Shown: positions 43,095 through 51,300, counted from the stretch's first letter. The stretch: DNA of 64,000 nucleotides from Streptomyces sp. Root1304 (GCF_001426405.1 NZ_LMEP01000025.1:62001-126000), one strand, 5' to 3'. Program-made: numbers and translations. Notes: generated from the sequence alone by a model not told the origin.

Positions 43095-43544
43095 ATGCAC
43101 CTGATGACCCTGATCCTCACCGTCGGGCTCCTGTGGCCCGTGGGCCCGCCACCGCCCGAGATCCTCCGCGGCTGGCAGCCCCCACCCGGCCCGTACGCCG
43201 CCGGCCACCGCGGCGTCGACCTCGCCGCGGCCCCCGGCACCCCGGTCCTCGCCCCCACCGCCGGCACCCTCACCTTCGCGGGCCCGGTCGGCGGCCACGG
43301 CGCCGTCACCCTCACCCTCCCCGGCACGGGCACACCCCCGCTCCGCACGACCTTCACCCCGGTGACCCCCCTGGTACCCACCGGCACCCGGGTCCCGGCC
43401 GGCACCCCGATCGCCCGGGTCACCGAAGGCCCCCACTGCCCGACGACCTGCCTCCACTGGGGCCTCCTCCGGGGCACCCAGTACCTGAACCCCCTCCTCC
43501 TGACGAAACGAGCCCCGTCACGCCTGCTCCCCCTCAGAAACTGA
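43095..43544 (+). CDS. Small secreted M23-family (LytM-like) peptidase
   Basis: 149 residues. A short hydrophobic N-terminus (MTLILTVGLLWPVG) suggests export. AAGHRGVDLAAAPGTPVLAPTAGTLTFAG is the start of the LytM fold with the zinc-binding H and D, and CLHWGLLRG corresponds to the HxH region but with a tryptophan-glycine in place of the second histidine. The domain is reduced, so it may be a weak or non-catalytic peptidoglycan binder. It is divergent from rpsB and convergent with the TetR gene. Confidence 0.82.
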   Translation: MHLMTLILTVGLLWPVGPPPPEILRGWQPPPGPYAAGHRGVDLAAAPGTPVLAPTAGTLTFAGPVGGHGAVTLTLPGTGTPPLRTTFTPVTPLVPTGTRVPAGTPIARVTEGPHCPTTCLHWGLLRGTQYLNPLLLTKRAPSRLLPLRN

Positions 43545-43551
43545 CGACGAA

Positions 43552-43574
43552 GGGGAGGGGGAGGGGGAGGGGGA
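43552..43574 (+). repeat. G-tract repeat, candidate G-quadruplex
   Basis: Four runs of four or five guanines separated by single adenines (GGGGA, GGGGGA, GGGGGA, GGGGG). It fills the 49-base gap between the convergent M23 and TetR genes. One-base loops and long G-runs are the strongest form of intramolecular quadruplex motif. It could act as a bidirectional terminator or arise by slippage. Confidence 0.75.
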
Positions 43575-43593
43575 AGCCCCCCTGGCCGAGACT

Positions 43594-44184
43594 TCAGGCC
43601 GGGGAGCCGCCCACCCCGTGGAGTGCCATCGCGACCGCCGCCTCGGCGATCTCCGTCGGGTTCTCGGCCGCGCCGAGTTCGATGCGGCGGACGGCGGCGT
43701 CGACGACGCCCTGGAGGAGCATGGCGCCCAGTCGGGGCTGAAGTTGGCCGAGGGCGGCGAGGGCTTCGACGATCATCGCGACGAGGCCGCCGTGGGCGGC
43801 GCGGATCTTCTCACGGGCGCCGTCGTCGAGTTCGCTCGCCGAGATGGCGACGACCGCGCGGTGGCGCCGGTCCCCGACCAGTTCCAGCTGTGTGCGGACG
43901 TACGCCTCGACCTTGCCCTCGGGGGTGGCCGCGGCGTCCATCGCGGTCTCGACCTCGGCGGCCCAGACGGGGAAGTCGACGGCGCACAGCTCTTCGACGA
44001 CGGCCGCGCGCGATCGGAAGTACTCGTACACCGAGGAACGGGCGAGGCCCGTGCGCTCGGCGAGTGCGGGGAAGGTCAGCGCCTCCGTACCGCCCTCGGA
44101 CAGCAGGGAACGCGCGGCGTCCAGGAGGGCGCCGCGCTGCATCGTCCGGTGCTCGGCCACGGAGGCCGCTCGAATCCTGGGCAC
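43594..44184 (-). CDS. TetR family transcriptional regulator
   Basis: 196 residues from the GTG at 44184. The N-terminal helix-turn-helix includes LLDAARSLLSEGGTEALTFPALAERTGLARSSVYEYFRSRAAVV. The rest is the ligand-binding helical domain, with no ligand recognisable. It lies 29 bases downstream of whiG in the same direction but across a hairpin. A palindrome at 44198-44215 just upstream could be its own operator. Targets are unknown. Confidence 0.88.
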   Translation of the reverse strand: MPRIRAASVAEHRTMQRGALLDAARSLLSEGGTEALTFPALAERTGLARSSVYEYFRSRAAVVEELCAVDFPVWAAEVETAMDAAATPEGKVEAYVRTQLELVGDRRHRAVVAISASELDDGAREKIRAAHGGLVAMIVEALAALGQLQPRLGAMLLQGVVDAAVRRIELGAAENPTEIAEAAVAMALHGVGGSPA

Positions 44185-44197
44185 GGCTCCACTGTAC

Positions 44198-44215
44198 GAC
44201 CGGCCGGCGCCGGTC
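44198..44215 (-). terminator. 18-bp dyad at the end of whiG, before tetR
   Basis: GACCGGC, a 4-base loop CGGC, then GCCGGTC. It overlaps the whiG stop codon by two bases and lies 14 bases before the TetR start. It can be read either as the whiG terminator or as an operator for the TetR protein. Confidence 0.5.
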
Positions 44216-45050
44216 AGCGTCCGACGTCGGCCAGCTTGGCGCGGAGCTGGAGCACGGACTTGGTGTGGATCTGGCTGACGCGGCTCTCGGTGACACCGAG
44301 GACGTGGCCGATCTCCGCCAGGGTGAGGCCCTCGTAGTAGTAGAGGGTGACGACGGTCTTCTCCCGCTCGGGGAGGGTGTTGATGGCGCGGGCCAGCAGC
44401 CGGCGCAGCTCGCGGTCCTCGGCGACCTCGACGGGGTTGTCGGCGGCCGTGTCCTCCAGGGTGTCCATCAGGGAGAGCCGGTCGCCGCCCTCGCCGCCGA
44501 CGTGCAGGAGCTCTTCCAGGGCCACCACGTTCGCCAGGGACAACTGGCTGAAAACCGCGTGCAGTTCCTCCAGCGTGATCTCCATCTCCGCGGCGACCTC
44601 GCTCTCGGAGGGGGTGCGCCGGAGCTGGGCTTCGAGGGTGGCGTAGGCGCGCTCGACGTTGCGGGCCTTCTGGCGGACGGAGCGCGGGATCCAGTCCAGG
44701 GCGCGGAGTTCGTCGATCATGGCGCCGCGGATGCGGGTGATGGCGTACGTCTCGAACTTGATGGCGCGCTCGACGTCGAACTTCTCGATGGCGTCGATGA
44801 GGCCGAAGACCCCGGAGGAGACGAAGTCGGCCTGCTCCACGTTGGACGGGAGGCCGACGCTGACGCGTCCGGCGACGTATTTGACGAGCGGCGAGTAGTG
44901 CAGGATCAGCTGCTCCCGCAGTCGCTCGTCTCCCGTGTCCTTGTACGACCGCCACAGTTCGTCGAGGGAGGTCGGTGCGGGTGGTCGCACGGTGCCCCGG
45001 GCTGCTGGGGGCACCGCAGCGCGGTCAGACCCGGAGGTGTGCTGGGGCAT
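44214..45050 (-). CDS. whiG: RNA polymerase sigma factor WhiG
   Basis: 278 residues of the FliA-like sigma group. Region 2 includes DELWRSYKDTGDERLREQLILHYSPLVKYVAGRV and FGLIDAIEKFDVERAIKFETYAITRIRGAMIDELRALDWIPRSVRQ. Region 4 is LPEREKTVVTLYYYEGLTLAEIGHVLGVTESRVSQIH. WhiG starts the sporulation programme in aerial hyphae of Streptomyces, and RsiG with cyclic di-GMP controls it in known species. The start MPQHTSGSD matches known WhiG proteins as I remember them. A longer open frame upstream is not conserved. Confidence 0.96.
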   Translation of the reverse strand: MPQHTSGSDRAAVPPAARGTVRPPAPTSLDELWRSYKDTGDERLREQLILHYSPLVKYVAGRVSVGLPSNVEQADFVSSGVFGLIDAIEKFDVERAIKFETYAITRIRGAMIDELRALDWIPRSVRQKARNVERAYATLEAQLRRTPSESEVAAEMEITLEELHAVFSQLSLANVVALEELLHVGGEGGDRLSLMDTLEDTAADNPVEVAEDRELRRLLARAINTLPEREKTVVTLYYYEGLTLAEIGHVLGVTESRVSQIHTKSVLQLRAKLADVGR

Positions 45051-45292
45051 GCGTTGCCTTGAGCCGTTCTGCTGTCGGGTGTGGAGATGTGTTGGGTGTC
45101 CTGGGGGGAATCCTGGTGAGCGTAGCGTGAGTGCGCGGTAGCGGTGAGCGAACATCGGCGGATCGCGCCGCTCCGGGTGGACGCCGTCGGCCACATCTTC
45201 GAACCCGGGCCGTGGCGCGCGTCGGCCCCTCGGGTGCGGCCGAGAGAACTCGATTGTTCATCGGCATCACCCTTTCACCCGAATGCTCCAGG
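45051..45292 (-). promoter_or_regulatory. whiG upstream region
   Basis: 242 bases between the whiG start and the dprA stop, both genes read leftward. It should contain the whiG promoter and leader. A GAAC-N6-GTTC dyad is present at 45246-45259. I see no gene. Confidence 0.4.
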
Positions 45293-46522
45293 TCAAGGAC
45301 CGCCTCGCCGCGCGTTCGACCCGGGTGTCGCGGTGTTCGTCAACTGCCAGCCCTCGCCGCGCCGTTCGACGAAGCCGAGGGAGTGGAGTTCGTACAGCCT
45401 GGCGAGGGTGTCGTCCGGGGTGGTTCCGGCGCGACGGGCGATGACGGTCGCGGGGGTGGGTCCGCGTGCGGGGAGCGCTTCGAGGACGCGTTTCGCGGCG
45501 GGGGCGAGGAGGTCGCGGGGGAGAACGGGTCCTCGGCGCGTCGGTGCGAGCTGTCCCATGTCTCCGACGAGTTCGACGATCTCGTCGGCGTCGGTGACGA
45601 GGGTGGCCTCACCGCGCAGGAGTTCGTGGACCCCTGCGGAGAGTGCGCTGGTCACCGGTCCTGGGACGCCCATCGTGTGGCGGCCGAGGCGGGTGGCGGC
45701 GCGGGCGGTGACGAGGGAGCCGCTGCGGTGCTGTGCCTCGATGACGACGGTGCCGCGGGTGAGGGCGGCGATGACGCGGTTGCGGAGGATGAAGCGGCTC
45801 GGGGTGGGGTGGCTGTCGGGTGGCAACTCGCCTACGACCAGGCCTTGTTCGGCGATGCGCCGGATGAGCTGGTCGTGGCCGCGGGGGTAGGGGGTGTCGA
45901 CCCCGCAGGCGAGTACGGCGACGGTGGCGCCGCCTGCGGCGAGGGCTCCCCGGTGTGCGGCGCCGTCGATGCCGTAGGCGGCTCCGGAGACGACGACCCA
46001 GCCGTGGCGGGCGAGGCCGGTGGCGAGGTCGGCGGCGGTGTGGGCGCCGTACGGGGTGCAGGCGCGGGCGCCGACCAGGGCGACGGAGCGGAGGGCCCAG
46101 GTGCGCAGGTCGGCGGGGCCTCTGACCCACAGGCCGATGGGGCGGGTGTCTCCGAGGTCGTCGAGTTGACGGGGCCATTCGGTGTCGCCGGGGACGACGA
46201 GGCGTCCGCCGAGCCGGTGGATGGTGTCGAGGTCCCGGTCGGGGTCGGCGGCGGTGGCGCGGAGACGCCAGGACGCGACGCGTTTGCCCCCGGTCCCGGG
46301 GAAGGGGTCGGCGCTGAAGTCGCCGGTCCGGGGAAGGGGGTCGGCGCCGATCCCTCCACGGTCGGTGGCCGCCGTGGTCTCCGGCGTTCCCAGCAGGCGG
46401 TCGACGAAGCCCGTGGCTCCGTAGTGGCGGAGCCAGCGGCCCGCGTGTTCGTCGCCGGGTTCGACGGTGCGGCTGAGGACGGCGCGGGCCCGGTGTTCGT
46501 CGGTGGTGGCGCCGGTGGTCAT
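45293..46522 (-). CDS. dprA: DNA-processing protein DprA
   Basis: 409 residues. The Rossmann-like DprA core has SVALVGARACTPYG, VSGAAYGIDGAAHRGAL and FILRNRVIAALTRGTVVIEAQ. The C-terminal 70 residues form a winged-helix-like domain. DprA loads RecA onto incoming single-stranded DNA in natural transformation. In Streptomyces, which is not known to be naturally transformable, its use is unclear and may relate to conjugation or recombination. It overlaps the YifB gene by four bases (ATGA) in a yraN-yifB-dprA operon. Confidence 0.93.
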   Translation of the reverse strand: MTTGATTDEHRARAVLSRTVEPGDEHAGRWLRHYGATGFVDRLLGTPETTAATDRGGIGADPLPRTGDFSADPFPGTGGKRVASWRLRATAADPDRDLDTIHRLGGRLVVPGDTEWPRQLDDLGDTRPIGLWVRGPADLRTWALRSVALVGARACTPYGAHTAADLATGLARHGWVVVSGAAYGIDGAAHRGALAAGGATVAVLACGVDTPYPRGHDQLIRRIAEQGLVVGELPPDSHPTPSRFILRNRVIAALTRGTVVIEAQHRSGSLVTARAATRLGRHTMGVPGPVTSALSAGVHELLRGEATLVTDADEIVELVGDMGQLAPTRRGPVLPRDLLAPAAKRVLEALPARGPTPATVIARRAGTTPDDTLARLYELHSLGFVERRGEGWQLTNTATPGSNARRGGP

Positions 46523-48141
46523 GCGCGCTCCCCCGCTCCGACGGGCACGCCGCGGGCGATGCCGGTGCGCAGTTCGAGGGCGAGGGCGATGTCCTGGCGG
46601 TCGGGGCGGTCGTGTCCCGCGAGGTCGGCGACGGTCCAGGCGACGCGGAGTACGCGGTCGAGGCCGCGGGCGGTGAGGAGGCCTCGTTCGATGTCGCGTT
46701 CGGCTTCGGCGAGGGCGCCGGAGGCCGCGTGGTAGCGGGTGCGGAGTTCGTGTCCGGGGATCTCGCTGTTGACGGTCCAGGGGGTGTCGGCGAGGCGGGT
46801 GGCGGCGCGGTCGCGGGCGTCGCGGACGCGTTCGGCGACGGTGGCGGTGTTCTCGCCCCGGCCGCCCTGGCCGAGGAGGTCGGCGCGGGTGACGGGTTCG
46901 ACTTCGACCCGTAGGTCGACGCGGTCGAGGAGGGGTCCGGAGAGGCGGGCCTGGTAGCGGCGGACGAGGGCGGCGGGGCATTCGCAGCCGGCGCCGTGCA
47001 GGGTGTGGCGTCCGCAGGGGCAGGGGTTGGCGGCGAGGGCGAGGAGGAAGCGGGCGGGGAGGCGTACGACTCCGGCGGCGCGGGCGATGACGACGTGCCC
47101 GGATTCGAGGGGCTGGCGGAGGGCGTCGAGTGCCTTGCCGGAGAACTCGGGGGCTTCGTCCAGGAAGAGGATGCCCCGGTGAGCGAGGGAGACCGCGCCG
47201 GGCCTGGGGAGGCCGTTTCCGCCGCCGACCAGGGACTGCATGGTGGCGGAGTGGTGGGGTGCGCAGTAGGGGGCGCGGCGGACGAGGGGTTCGCCGGGCG
47301 GGAGGATGCCGGCGACGGAGTGGACGGCGGTGACTTCGAGGGATTCCTGTCGGGTGAGGGGCGGGAGGATGCCGGGGAGTCGTTCGGCCAGCATGGTCTT
47401 TCCGGCGCCGGGTGGTCCGGAGAGCAGCAGGTGGTGGCTGCCGGCGGCGGCGACTTCGAGGGCGCGGCGGGCGCGGTGCTGGCCTGCGACGTCGGCGAGG
47501 TCGGGGCCTTCGGTGGGGTCGCCGGGGCCGGTGGTGAGTCCGGTGCCGAGTCCGGCGCCGGGGAGGAGGAGTCCGGCGAGCATGGCGTCGGGGCGGCCCT
47601 CTTCGGTGGGTTCCTCCTCGGGGACGGGTTCGTCGGTGAGGACGGCGATGAGCTGGCGGAGGGTGCGGACGCCGAGGACGGAGATTCCGGGGACGAGGGA
47701 GGCCTCGCCGGCGGTCTGTTCGGGTACGACGACCTGGTGGTAGCCGGCGTCGGCGGCGGCGAGGACGGCGGGCAGGATGCCGCGGACGGGGCGGACGCGG
47801 CCGTCGAGTCCGAGTTCGCCGATGAGGACGAGGTCGGCGATGGCGCGTGGGTCGATGCGTTCGGCGGCGCCGAGGGTGGCGGCCGCGACGGCGAGGTCGA
47901 ATCCGGATCCGCTCTTGGGGACGGAGGCGGGGCTGAGTCCGACGGTCAGTTTCTTCTGGGGCCATTCGGCGCCGGAGTTGACGACGGCGGCGCGGACGCG
48001 GTCGCGGCTTTCGGTGAGGCTCTTGTCGGGGAGTCCGACGAGGGTGAAGGCGGCGACGCCCGGTTCGAGGTCGGCCTGCACTTCGACGACGACGCCTTCG
48101 ACGCCGAGGAGGGCGACGGAGCAGGTGCGGGCGAATCCCAT
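46519..48141 (-). CDS. YifB/ComM family Mg-chelatase-like AAA+ ATPase
   Basis: 540 residues. The N-terminal Lon-protease-like domain (1-170) is followed by the AAA module with Walker A GPPGAGKTM, Walker B GILFLDEAPEF and sensor RFLLALAANPCPCG. The cysteines after it (PCPCG, GAGCEC) resemble the zinc site of the family. ComM helicases promote branch migration during integration of foreign DNA in naturally transformable bacteria. It lies between yraN and dprA, with one base to yraN and four bases of overlap to dprA. Confidence 0.93.
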   Translation of the reverse strand: MGFARTCSVALLGVEGVVVEVQADLEPGVAAFTLVGLPDKSLTESRDRVRAAVVNSGAEWPQKKLTVGLSPASVPKSGSGFDLAVAAATLGAAERIDPRAIADLVLIGELGLDGRVRPVRGILPAVLAAADAGYHQVVVPEQTAGEASLVPGISVLGVRTLRQLIAVLTDEPVPEEEPTEEGRPDAMLAGLLLPGAGLGTGLTTGPGDPTEGPDLADVAGQHRARRALEVAAAGSHHLLLSGPPGAGKTMLAERLPGILPPLTRQESLEVTAVHSVAGILPPGEPLVRRAPYCAPHHSATMQSLVGGGNGLPRPGAVSLAHRGILFLDEAPEFSGKALDALRQPLESGHVVIARAAGVVRLPARFLLALAANPCPCGRHTLHGAGCECPAALVRRYQARLSGPLLDRVDLRVEVEPVTRADLLGQGGRGENTATVAERVRDARDRAATRLADTPWTVNSEIPGHELRTRYHAASGALAEAERDIERGLLTARGLDRVLRVAWTVADLAGHDRPDRQDIALALELRTGIARGVPVGAGERA

Positions 48142-48142
48142 C

Positions 48143-48508
48143 TCAGGCCACCCCCTGGGCGTGGGTGAGGACGGGGGCGCCGCGGTGGGGCAGGACGATG
48201 CCGATGAGGTCGATGCGGATGCCGCCGTGGGGGGCGGGGGTGTCGTGGCGGTCGAGCCAGCAGGCGGCGAGGCGGCGGAGCCGTTCGGCCTTGCGGGGTG
48301 TGACGGCGGCCATGGGGTCTTCGTAGCCGCCGTGGCGGCGGGTCTTGACCTCGCAGATGACGAGGGTGTCGCCGTCGCGGGCGACGATGTCGATCTCGCC
48401 GGTCCGGCCGCAGCGCCAGTTGCGGGCGAGGATGTACATGCCGGTCGCGGTGAGCCGGCGGGTCGCGAGCTCTTCTCCGTACCGTCCGAGTGCCTGGGTC
48501 TTGTTCAT
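48143..48508 (-). CDS. YraN/UPF0102 family protein
   Basis: 121 residues of the restriction-endonuclease-like fold. The nuclease-like motif is LARNWRCGRTGEIDIVARDGDTLVICEVKTRR (E-D-ExK). The N-terminal GRYGEELATRRL is typical. The enzymatic role of the family is unknown, though it is often found with dprA-type genes. Its Shine-Dalgarno GGAGGT lies inside a stable hairpin, see the separate entry. It is the first gene of the operon with yifB and dprA. Confidence 0.92.
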   Translation of the reverse strand: MNKTQALGRYGEELATRRLTATGMYILARNWRCGRTGEIDIVARDGDTLVICEVKTRRHGGYEDPMAAVTPRKAERLRRLAACWLDRHDTPAPHGGIRIDLIGIVLPHRGAPVLTHAQGVA

Positions 48509-48512
48509 GCGG

Positions 48513-48548
48513 CACCACCTCCGTCACTGACTGTGACGGATGGTGGTG
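48513..48548 (-). promoter_or_regulatory. Hairpin that sequesters the Shine-Dalgarno of yraN
   Basis: On the leftward strand, CACCACC-bulge-TCCGTCAC pairs with GTGACGGAGGTGGTG: 15 base pairs, a 5-base loop, one bulged base. The 3' arm contains GGAGGT at 48517-48522, which is the ribosome binding site of yraN, whose ATG is four bases from the stem. It may control translation of yraN-yifB-dprA, or be the terminator of the upstream DUF2469 gene, or both. Confidence 0.7.
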
Positions 48549-48618
48549 GATCGCGTGTGGCGCTGTGGACGGGCCGGTGGCTGTGGAGAACTCGCTCACC
48601 CGTGGGGGTGAGGCGGGT

Positions 48619-48927
48619 TCAGCTGCCGGGCAGTTCGAGGTCGCTCTTGTTGAGCTCCTCGATGTTCACGTCCTTGAAGGTGAGGACGCGGACCTGCTTG
48701 ACGAACCTGGCCGGCCGGTACATGTCCCAGACCCAGGCGTCGGCCATGCTGACTTCGAAGAAGACCTCGCCCTGGACCGAGTGCACCTGCATCTCGTAGT
48801 CGTTGGTGAGGTAGAAGCGCCGCTCGGTCTCGATCACGTATTTGAACAGCCCGACGACATCGCGGTACTCCCGGTAGAGCTTCAGCTCCATCTCGGTCTC
48901 GTACTTCTCGAGGTCCTCGGCGCTCAT
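48619..48927 (-). CDS. DUF2469 family protein
   Basis: 102 residues. MSAEDLEKYETEMELKLYREYRDVVGLFKYVIETERRFYL is the conserved N-terminus of this actinobacterial signature family, near-invariant among Streptomyces and mycobacteria. No catalytic motif is evident and the function is unknown. The ATG at 48927 has AAGGGGA at good spacing. It lies between the Nudix gene and the yraN operon in the same direction. Confidence 0.9.
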   Translation of the reverse strand: MSAEDLEKYETEMELKLYREYRDVVGLFKYVIETERRFYLTNDYEMQVHSVQGEVFFEVSMADAWVWDMYRPARFVKQVRVLTFKDVNIEELNKSDLELPGS

Positions 48928-48982
48928 GGCATGTTCCCCTTCAGCCGTGCGTCCCCCTATTGTGCGCCAGGCGGACGCGCCC

Positions 48983-49522
48983 CTAAACGATTTCCGGGGC
49001 GAGAACCACCGGGGCACTCGGAGGTCCCTCGTCGAGCAGCGTGCGGAGCAGCTCGGCGAGTCTGGTCGGGTACACCGTCTCATGGGCCGCCGACAGTTCG
49101 GCGGAGGTCCACCATCTCAGGCCCGCGACGCTGCGGGTCTCCAGTTCGGTGAGGGCCTGTGGCCGGGGTGCGGTCTCCGTTCCGCGGGTGCGGGCGAGGT
49201 AGTACCACTCGTCCTGGTCCCAGCGGTGTCCGTCGAAGGGGAAGGAGCAGTACCGCTTCCAGAGGACGGGTCCGAGGTCGACCTCGGTGATGCCGGTCTC
49301 CTCGGCGAGCTCCCGCAGGGCGGCCTGTTCGTGGGTCTCGTCGCCCTCCAGGCCGCCGCCGGGGGTGAACCACCAGGTGTCGTCCGGGTCGTCGGGCTCG
49401 TGACCGTGCATCAGCAGGACGCGGTCGTCGGGGTCGAGGAGCACGACGCGCGCGACCCGCCGCCGCAGAACGGACCCCGCCCCGGTCGCCTTCGTCTCGG
49501 CCCCCGCCGTCGATTCCGTCAT
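48983..49522 (-). CDS. Nudix hydrolase (MutT-like)
   Basis: 179 residues. The Nudix box is complete: G-LEGDE-THEQAA-L-REL-AEETGI (Gx5Ex7REUxEExGU). WWFTPGGG precedes it. The substrate is probably a nucleoside or dinucleotide diphosphate but cannot be told from sequence. It overlaps sipZ by four bases (ATGA at 49519-49522) and is thus coupled to it. In S. lividans, as I recall, sipZ likewise heads an operon of unrelated genes including a mutT-like one. Confidence 0.92.
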   Translation of the reverse strand: MTESTAGAETKATGAGSVLRRRVARVVLLDPDDRVLLMHGHEPDDPDDTWWFTPGGGLEGDETHEQAALRELAEETGITEVDLGPVLWKRYCSFPFDGHRWDQDEWYYLARTRGTETAPRPQALTELETRSVAGLRWWTSAELSAAHETVYPTRLAELLRTLLDEGPPSAPVVLAPEIV

Positions 49523-50289
49523 GTCCCCACCCTCTCGCGTCGCCCGCCGCGCGGCCCCGTCGGGCGGCGGCGCTTCGTGAGGAAGCCTGCCACCGGTCCG
49601 TACGCGGCGCCGAGCATGATCAGGAGGGCGCCGAGGACGATCGCGGTGAGGAGGAGGCGTACGGGCCCGGGTTCGGAGGTGCCGCCGGGGAGGGCGGCGA
49701 AGCCCGTGGGGCGGTCCAGGAGGCCCTTGGCGGGCCAGACGACGGCGTCGACCCTGCCGGTGACCGTGGAGCGGGGCACGGAGCCCTGTCCGGCCTCCTC
49801 CAGGTGGGAGCGGGAGTCGAGGGACAGGTGCCGGTCGTCGCCGAGGAGGAAGAGGCTGTCCGCGGGGACGGTGACGGTGAACGCCTTGTCGGAGGCGGTG
49901 ACGCGGCCTTCGGGTCCGGGCTCGACGTAGGGCTCGTCGACGGGGGTGCCGTTGACGGTGAGGCGGCCGTCCCGGTCGCAGCAGGCGACGGTGTCGCCGC
50001 CGATGCCCGCGACCCGCTTCACCATGGGGGCGTCGCCCCAGAGGGGGTCGCGGAAGACCACGACGTCGCCGCGCCGCACCTCGTCGCCGTCCACGCGCTG
50101 GGCGAGGACGCGGGAGCCGACGTCGAGCGTGGGGGTCATGGACTGCGAGGGGATGGTGTACGGCTGGTAGAGCAGGGCTCCCCAGCCGAATCCGCCGAGG
50201 AAGAGCACACAGCCGACGGCCACGGACAGCCCCGACAGCGTGCTGCCGAGGCGGCCGCGGCCGCCCTTCGTCCGTATGTTTCCGCTCAT
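49519..50289 (-). CDS. sipZ: Type I signal peptidase SipZ
   Basis: 256 residues from the ATG at 50289. An N-terminal membrane anchor (about 20-38), the catalytic serine in IPSQSMTPTL, the RGDVVVF box, the catalytic lysine in MVKRVAGIGGD, and the GDDRHLSLDSRSH box are all present. A C-terminal helix (about 205-230) follows. It removes signal peptides outside the membrane. The name follows position in the four-gene cluster known from S. lividans (sipW, X, Y, Z). Confidence 0.88.
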   Translation of the reverse strand: MSGNIRTKGGRGRLGSTLSGLSVAVGCVLFLGGFGWGALLYQPYTIPSQSMTPTLDVGSRVLAQRVDGDEVRRGDVVVFRDPLWGDAPMVKRVAGIGGDTVACCDRDGRLTVNGTPVDEPYVEPGPEGRVTASDKAFTVTVPADSLFLLGDDRHLSLDSRSHLEEAGQGSVPRSTVTGRVDAVVWPAKGLLDRPTGFAALPGGTSEPGPVRLLLTAIVLGALLIMLGAAYGPVAGFLTKRRRPTGPRGGRRERVGT

Positions 50290-50310
50290 GTGGGCACCCC
50301 GTGGTTCGGT

Positions 50311-50336
50311 GACGGACGGTGGTCCGTCGACCGTCC
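50311..50336 (-). terminator. Overlapping alternative hairpins after sipY
   Basis: GACGGAC/GTCCGTC (50311-50328) and GGACGGT/ACCGTCC (50314-50336) are two mutually exclusive 7-base-pair stems. They lie in the 72-base gap between sipY and sipZ. This could be the terminator of the sipWXY transcript, or hold the sipZ promoter leader. Confidence 0.5.
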
Positions 50337-50361
50337 GGGACGGCACCCTACCCGCGGGTCG

Positions 50362-51300
50362 CTACTCGGCGGTATGCCGGGCGGCGAGCTTCTTCCGGCG
50401 CCACAGCACCAGCGGGAGCGCCCCGGCGAGGCCGGCCGCGCCGACGGGGGCGGCGGTCATGGCCTGGTTGAGGCCGGGCTGGTCGAAGATGTCGGGCACC
50501 GGGAGGGTGGCCCAGCGGGTGACGGGCCAGGCGATCACCACGGCGCGGCCGACGACCTCGTCGTTGGAGACCGTGCCGCCACCGGGGAGCTGCTGGTGGA
50601 AGCGGGAGTCCAGGGAGTTCTGGCGGTTGTCGCCCATGACCCAGATGCGGCCCTCGGGGACCTTGATCGGGCCGAAGGAGTCCTGGCAGGGGACGGAGCC
50701 GGGGTAGAGGTACGAGGTCTCGTCCAGGGCCACGCCGTTGAGGACGACCTTGCCGCCCTCCTTGCAGGAGACGGTGTCGCCGCCGACGGCGATGACGCGC
50801 TTGATGAGGTCCTTCTCCTCGGCGGACGGCATGAGGCCGATGAAGCTGAGGAACTTCTGGACGACGTTCGGCGTGGGCGTGTCCTGGCCTTCGAGCCAGC
50901 CGCCCGGGTCGTGGAAGACGACGACTTCGCCGCGCTCGGGCTCGGAGCCGAACCAGGGCGTGAGTTTGTCGACGAGGACCCGGTCGCCCTTGACGAGCGT
51001 GTTCATCATCGATTCCGAGGGGATCGAGAACGCCTGTACCAGGAAGGTCTTGATCAGCAGGGCGAGTACGAGCGCGATGCCGACGAGGAGGGGCAGTTCC
51101 TTCCAGAAGGAACGCTGCTTCTTCGGGGTCCTGCCGGACCCGCCCGCCGCGTCGTCGCCGCCCGGTGCGTCGCCGCCCGGCGGCTGCGTCTGCTCGTCAC
51201 CCGTCACGTCGTCACCCGTCGTGTCCTCGCCGAAGGCCCCGTCGGCCCCCTTGTCGGGCCCATCGTGTCCGGATCGTGCGCCGACGGCCAAATCCCCCAC
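50362..51300 (-). CDS. sipY: Type I signal peptidase SipY
   Basis: 312 residues from the GTG at 51300, preceded by GAGGAG at five bases. A GTG two codons earlier lies on the Shine-Dalgarno. The N-terminal 65 residues are hydrophilic (Gly/Asp/Thr-rich), then an anchor helix, the serine box IPSESMMNTL, the lysine in IKRVIAVGGD, and GDNRQNSLDSRFH. A C-terminal helix follows in a basic context. In S. lividans SipY is regarded as the major enzyme, from memory. It overlaps the end of sipX by 89 bases. Confidence 0.88.
   Translation of the reverse strand: MGDLAVGARSGHDGPDKGADGAFGEDTTGDDVTGDEQTQPPGGDAPGGDDAAGGSGRTPKKQRSFWKELPLLVGIALVLALLIKTFLVQAFSIPSESMMNTLVKGDRVLVDKLTPWFGSEPERGEVVVFHDPGGWLEGQDTPTPNVVQKFLSFIGLMPSAEEKDLIKRVIAVGGDTVSCKEGGKVVLNGVALDETSYLYPGSVPCQDSFGPIKVPEGRIWVMGDNRQNSLDSRFHQQLPGGGTVSNDEVVGRAVVIAWPVTRWATLPVPDIFDQPGLNQAMTAAPVGAAGLAGALPLVLWRRKKLAARHTAE

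Noticed and set aside
45293..47965. 890-codon leftward frame including dprA
   Set aside because: Residues before the ATG at 46522 are Arg/Pro-rich out-of-frame translation of the YifB gene. The ATGA overlap marks the true dprA start.
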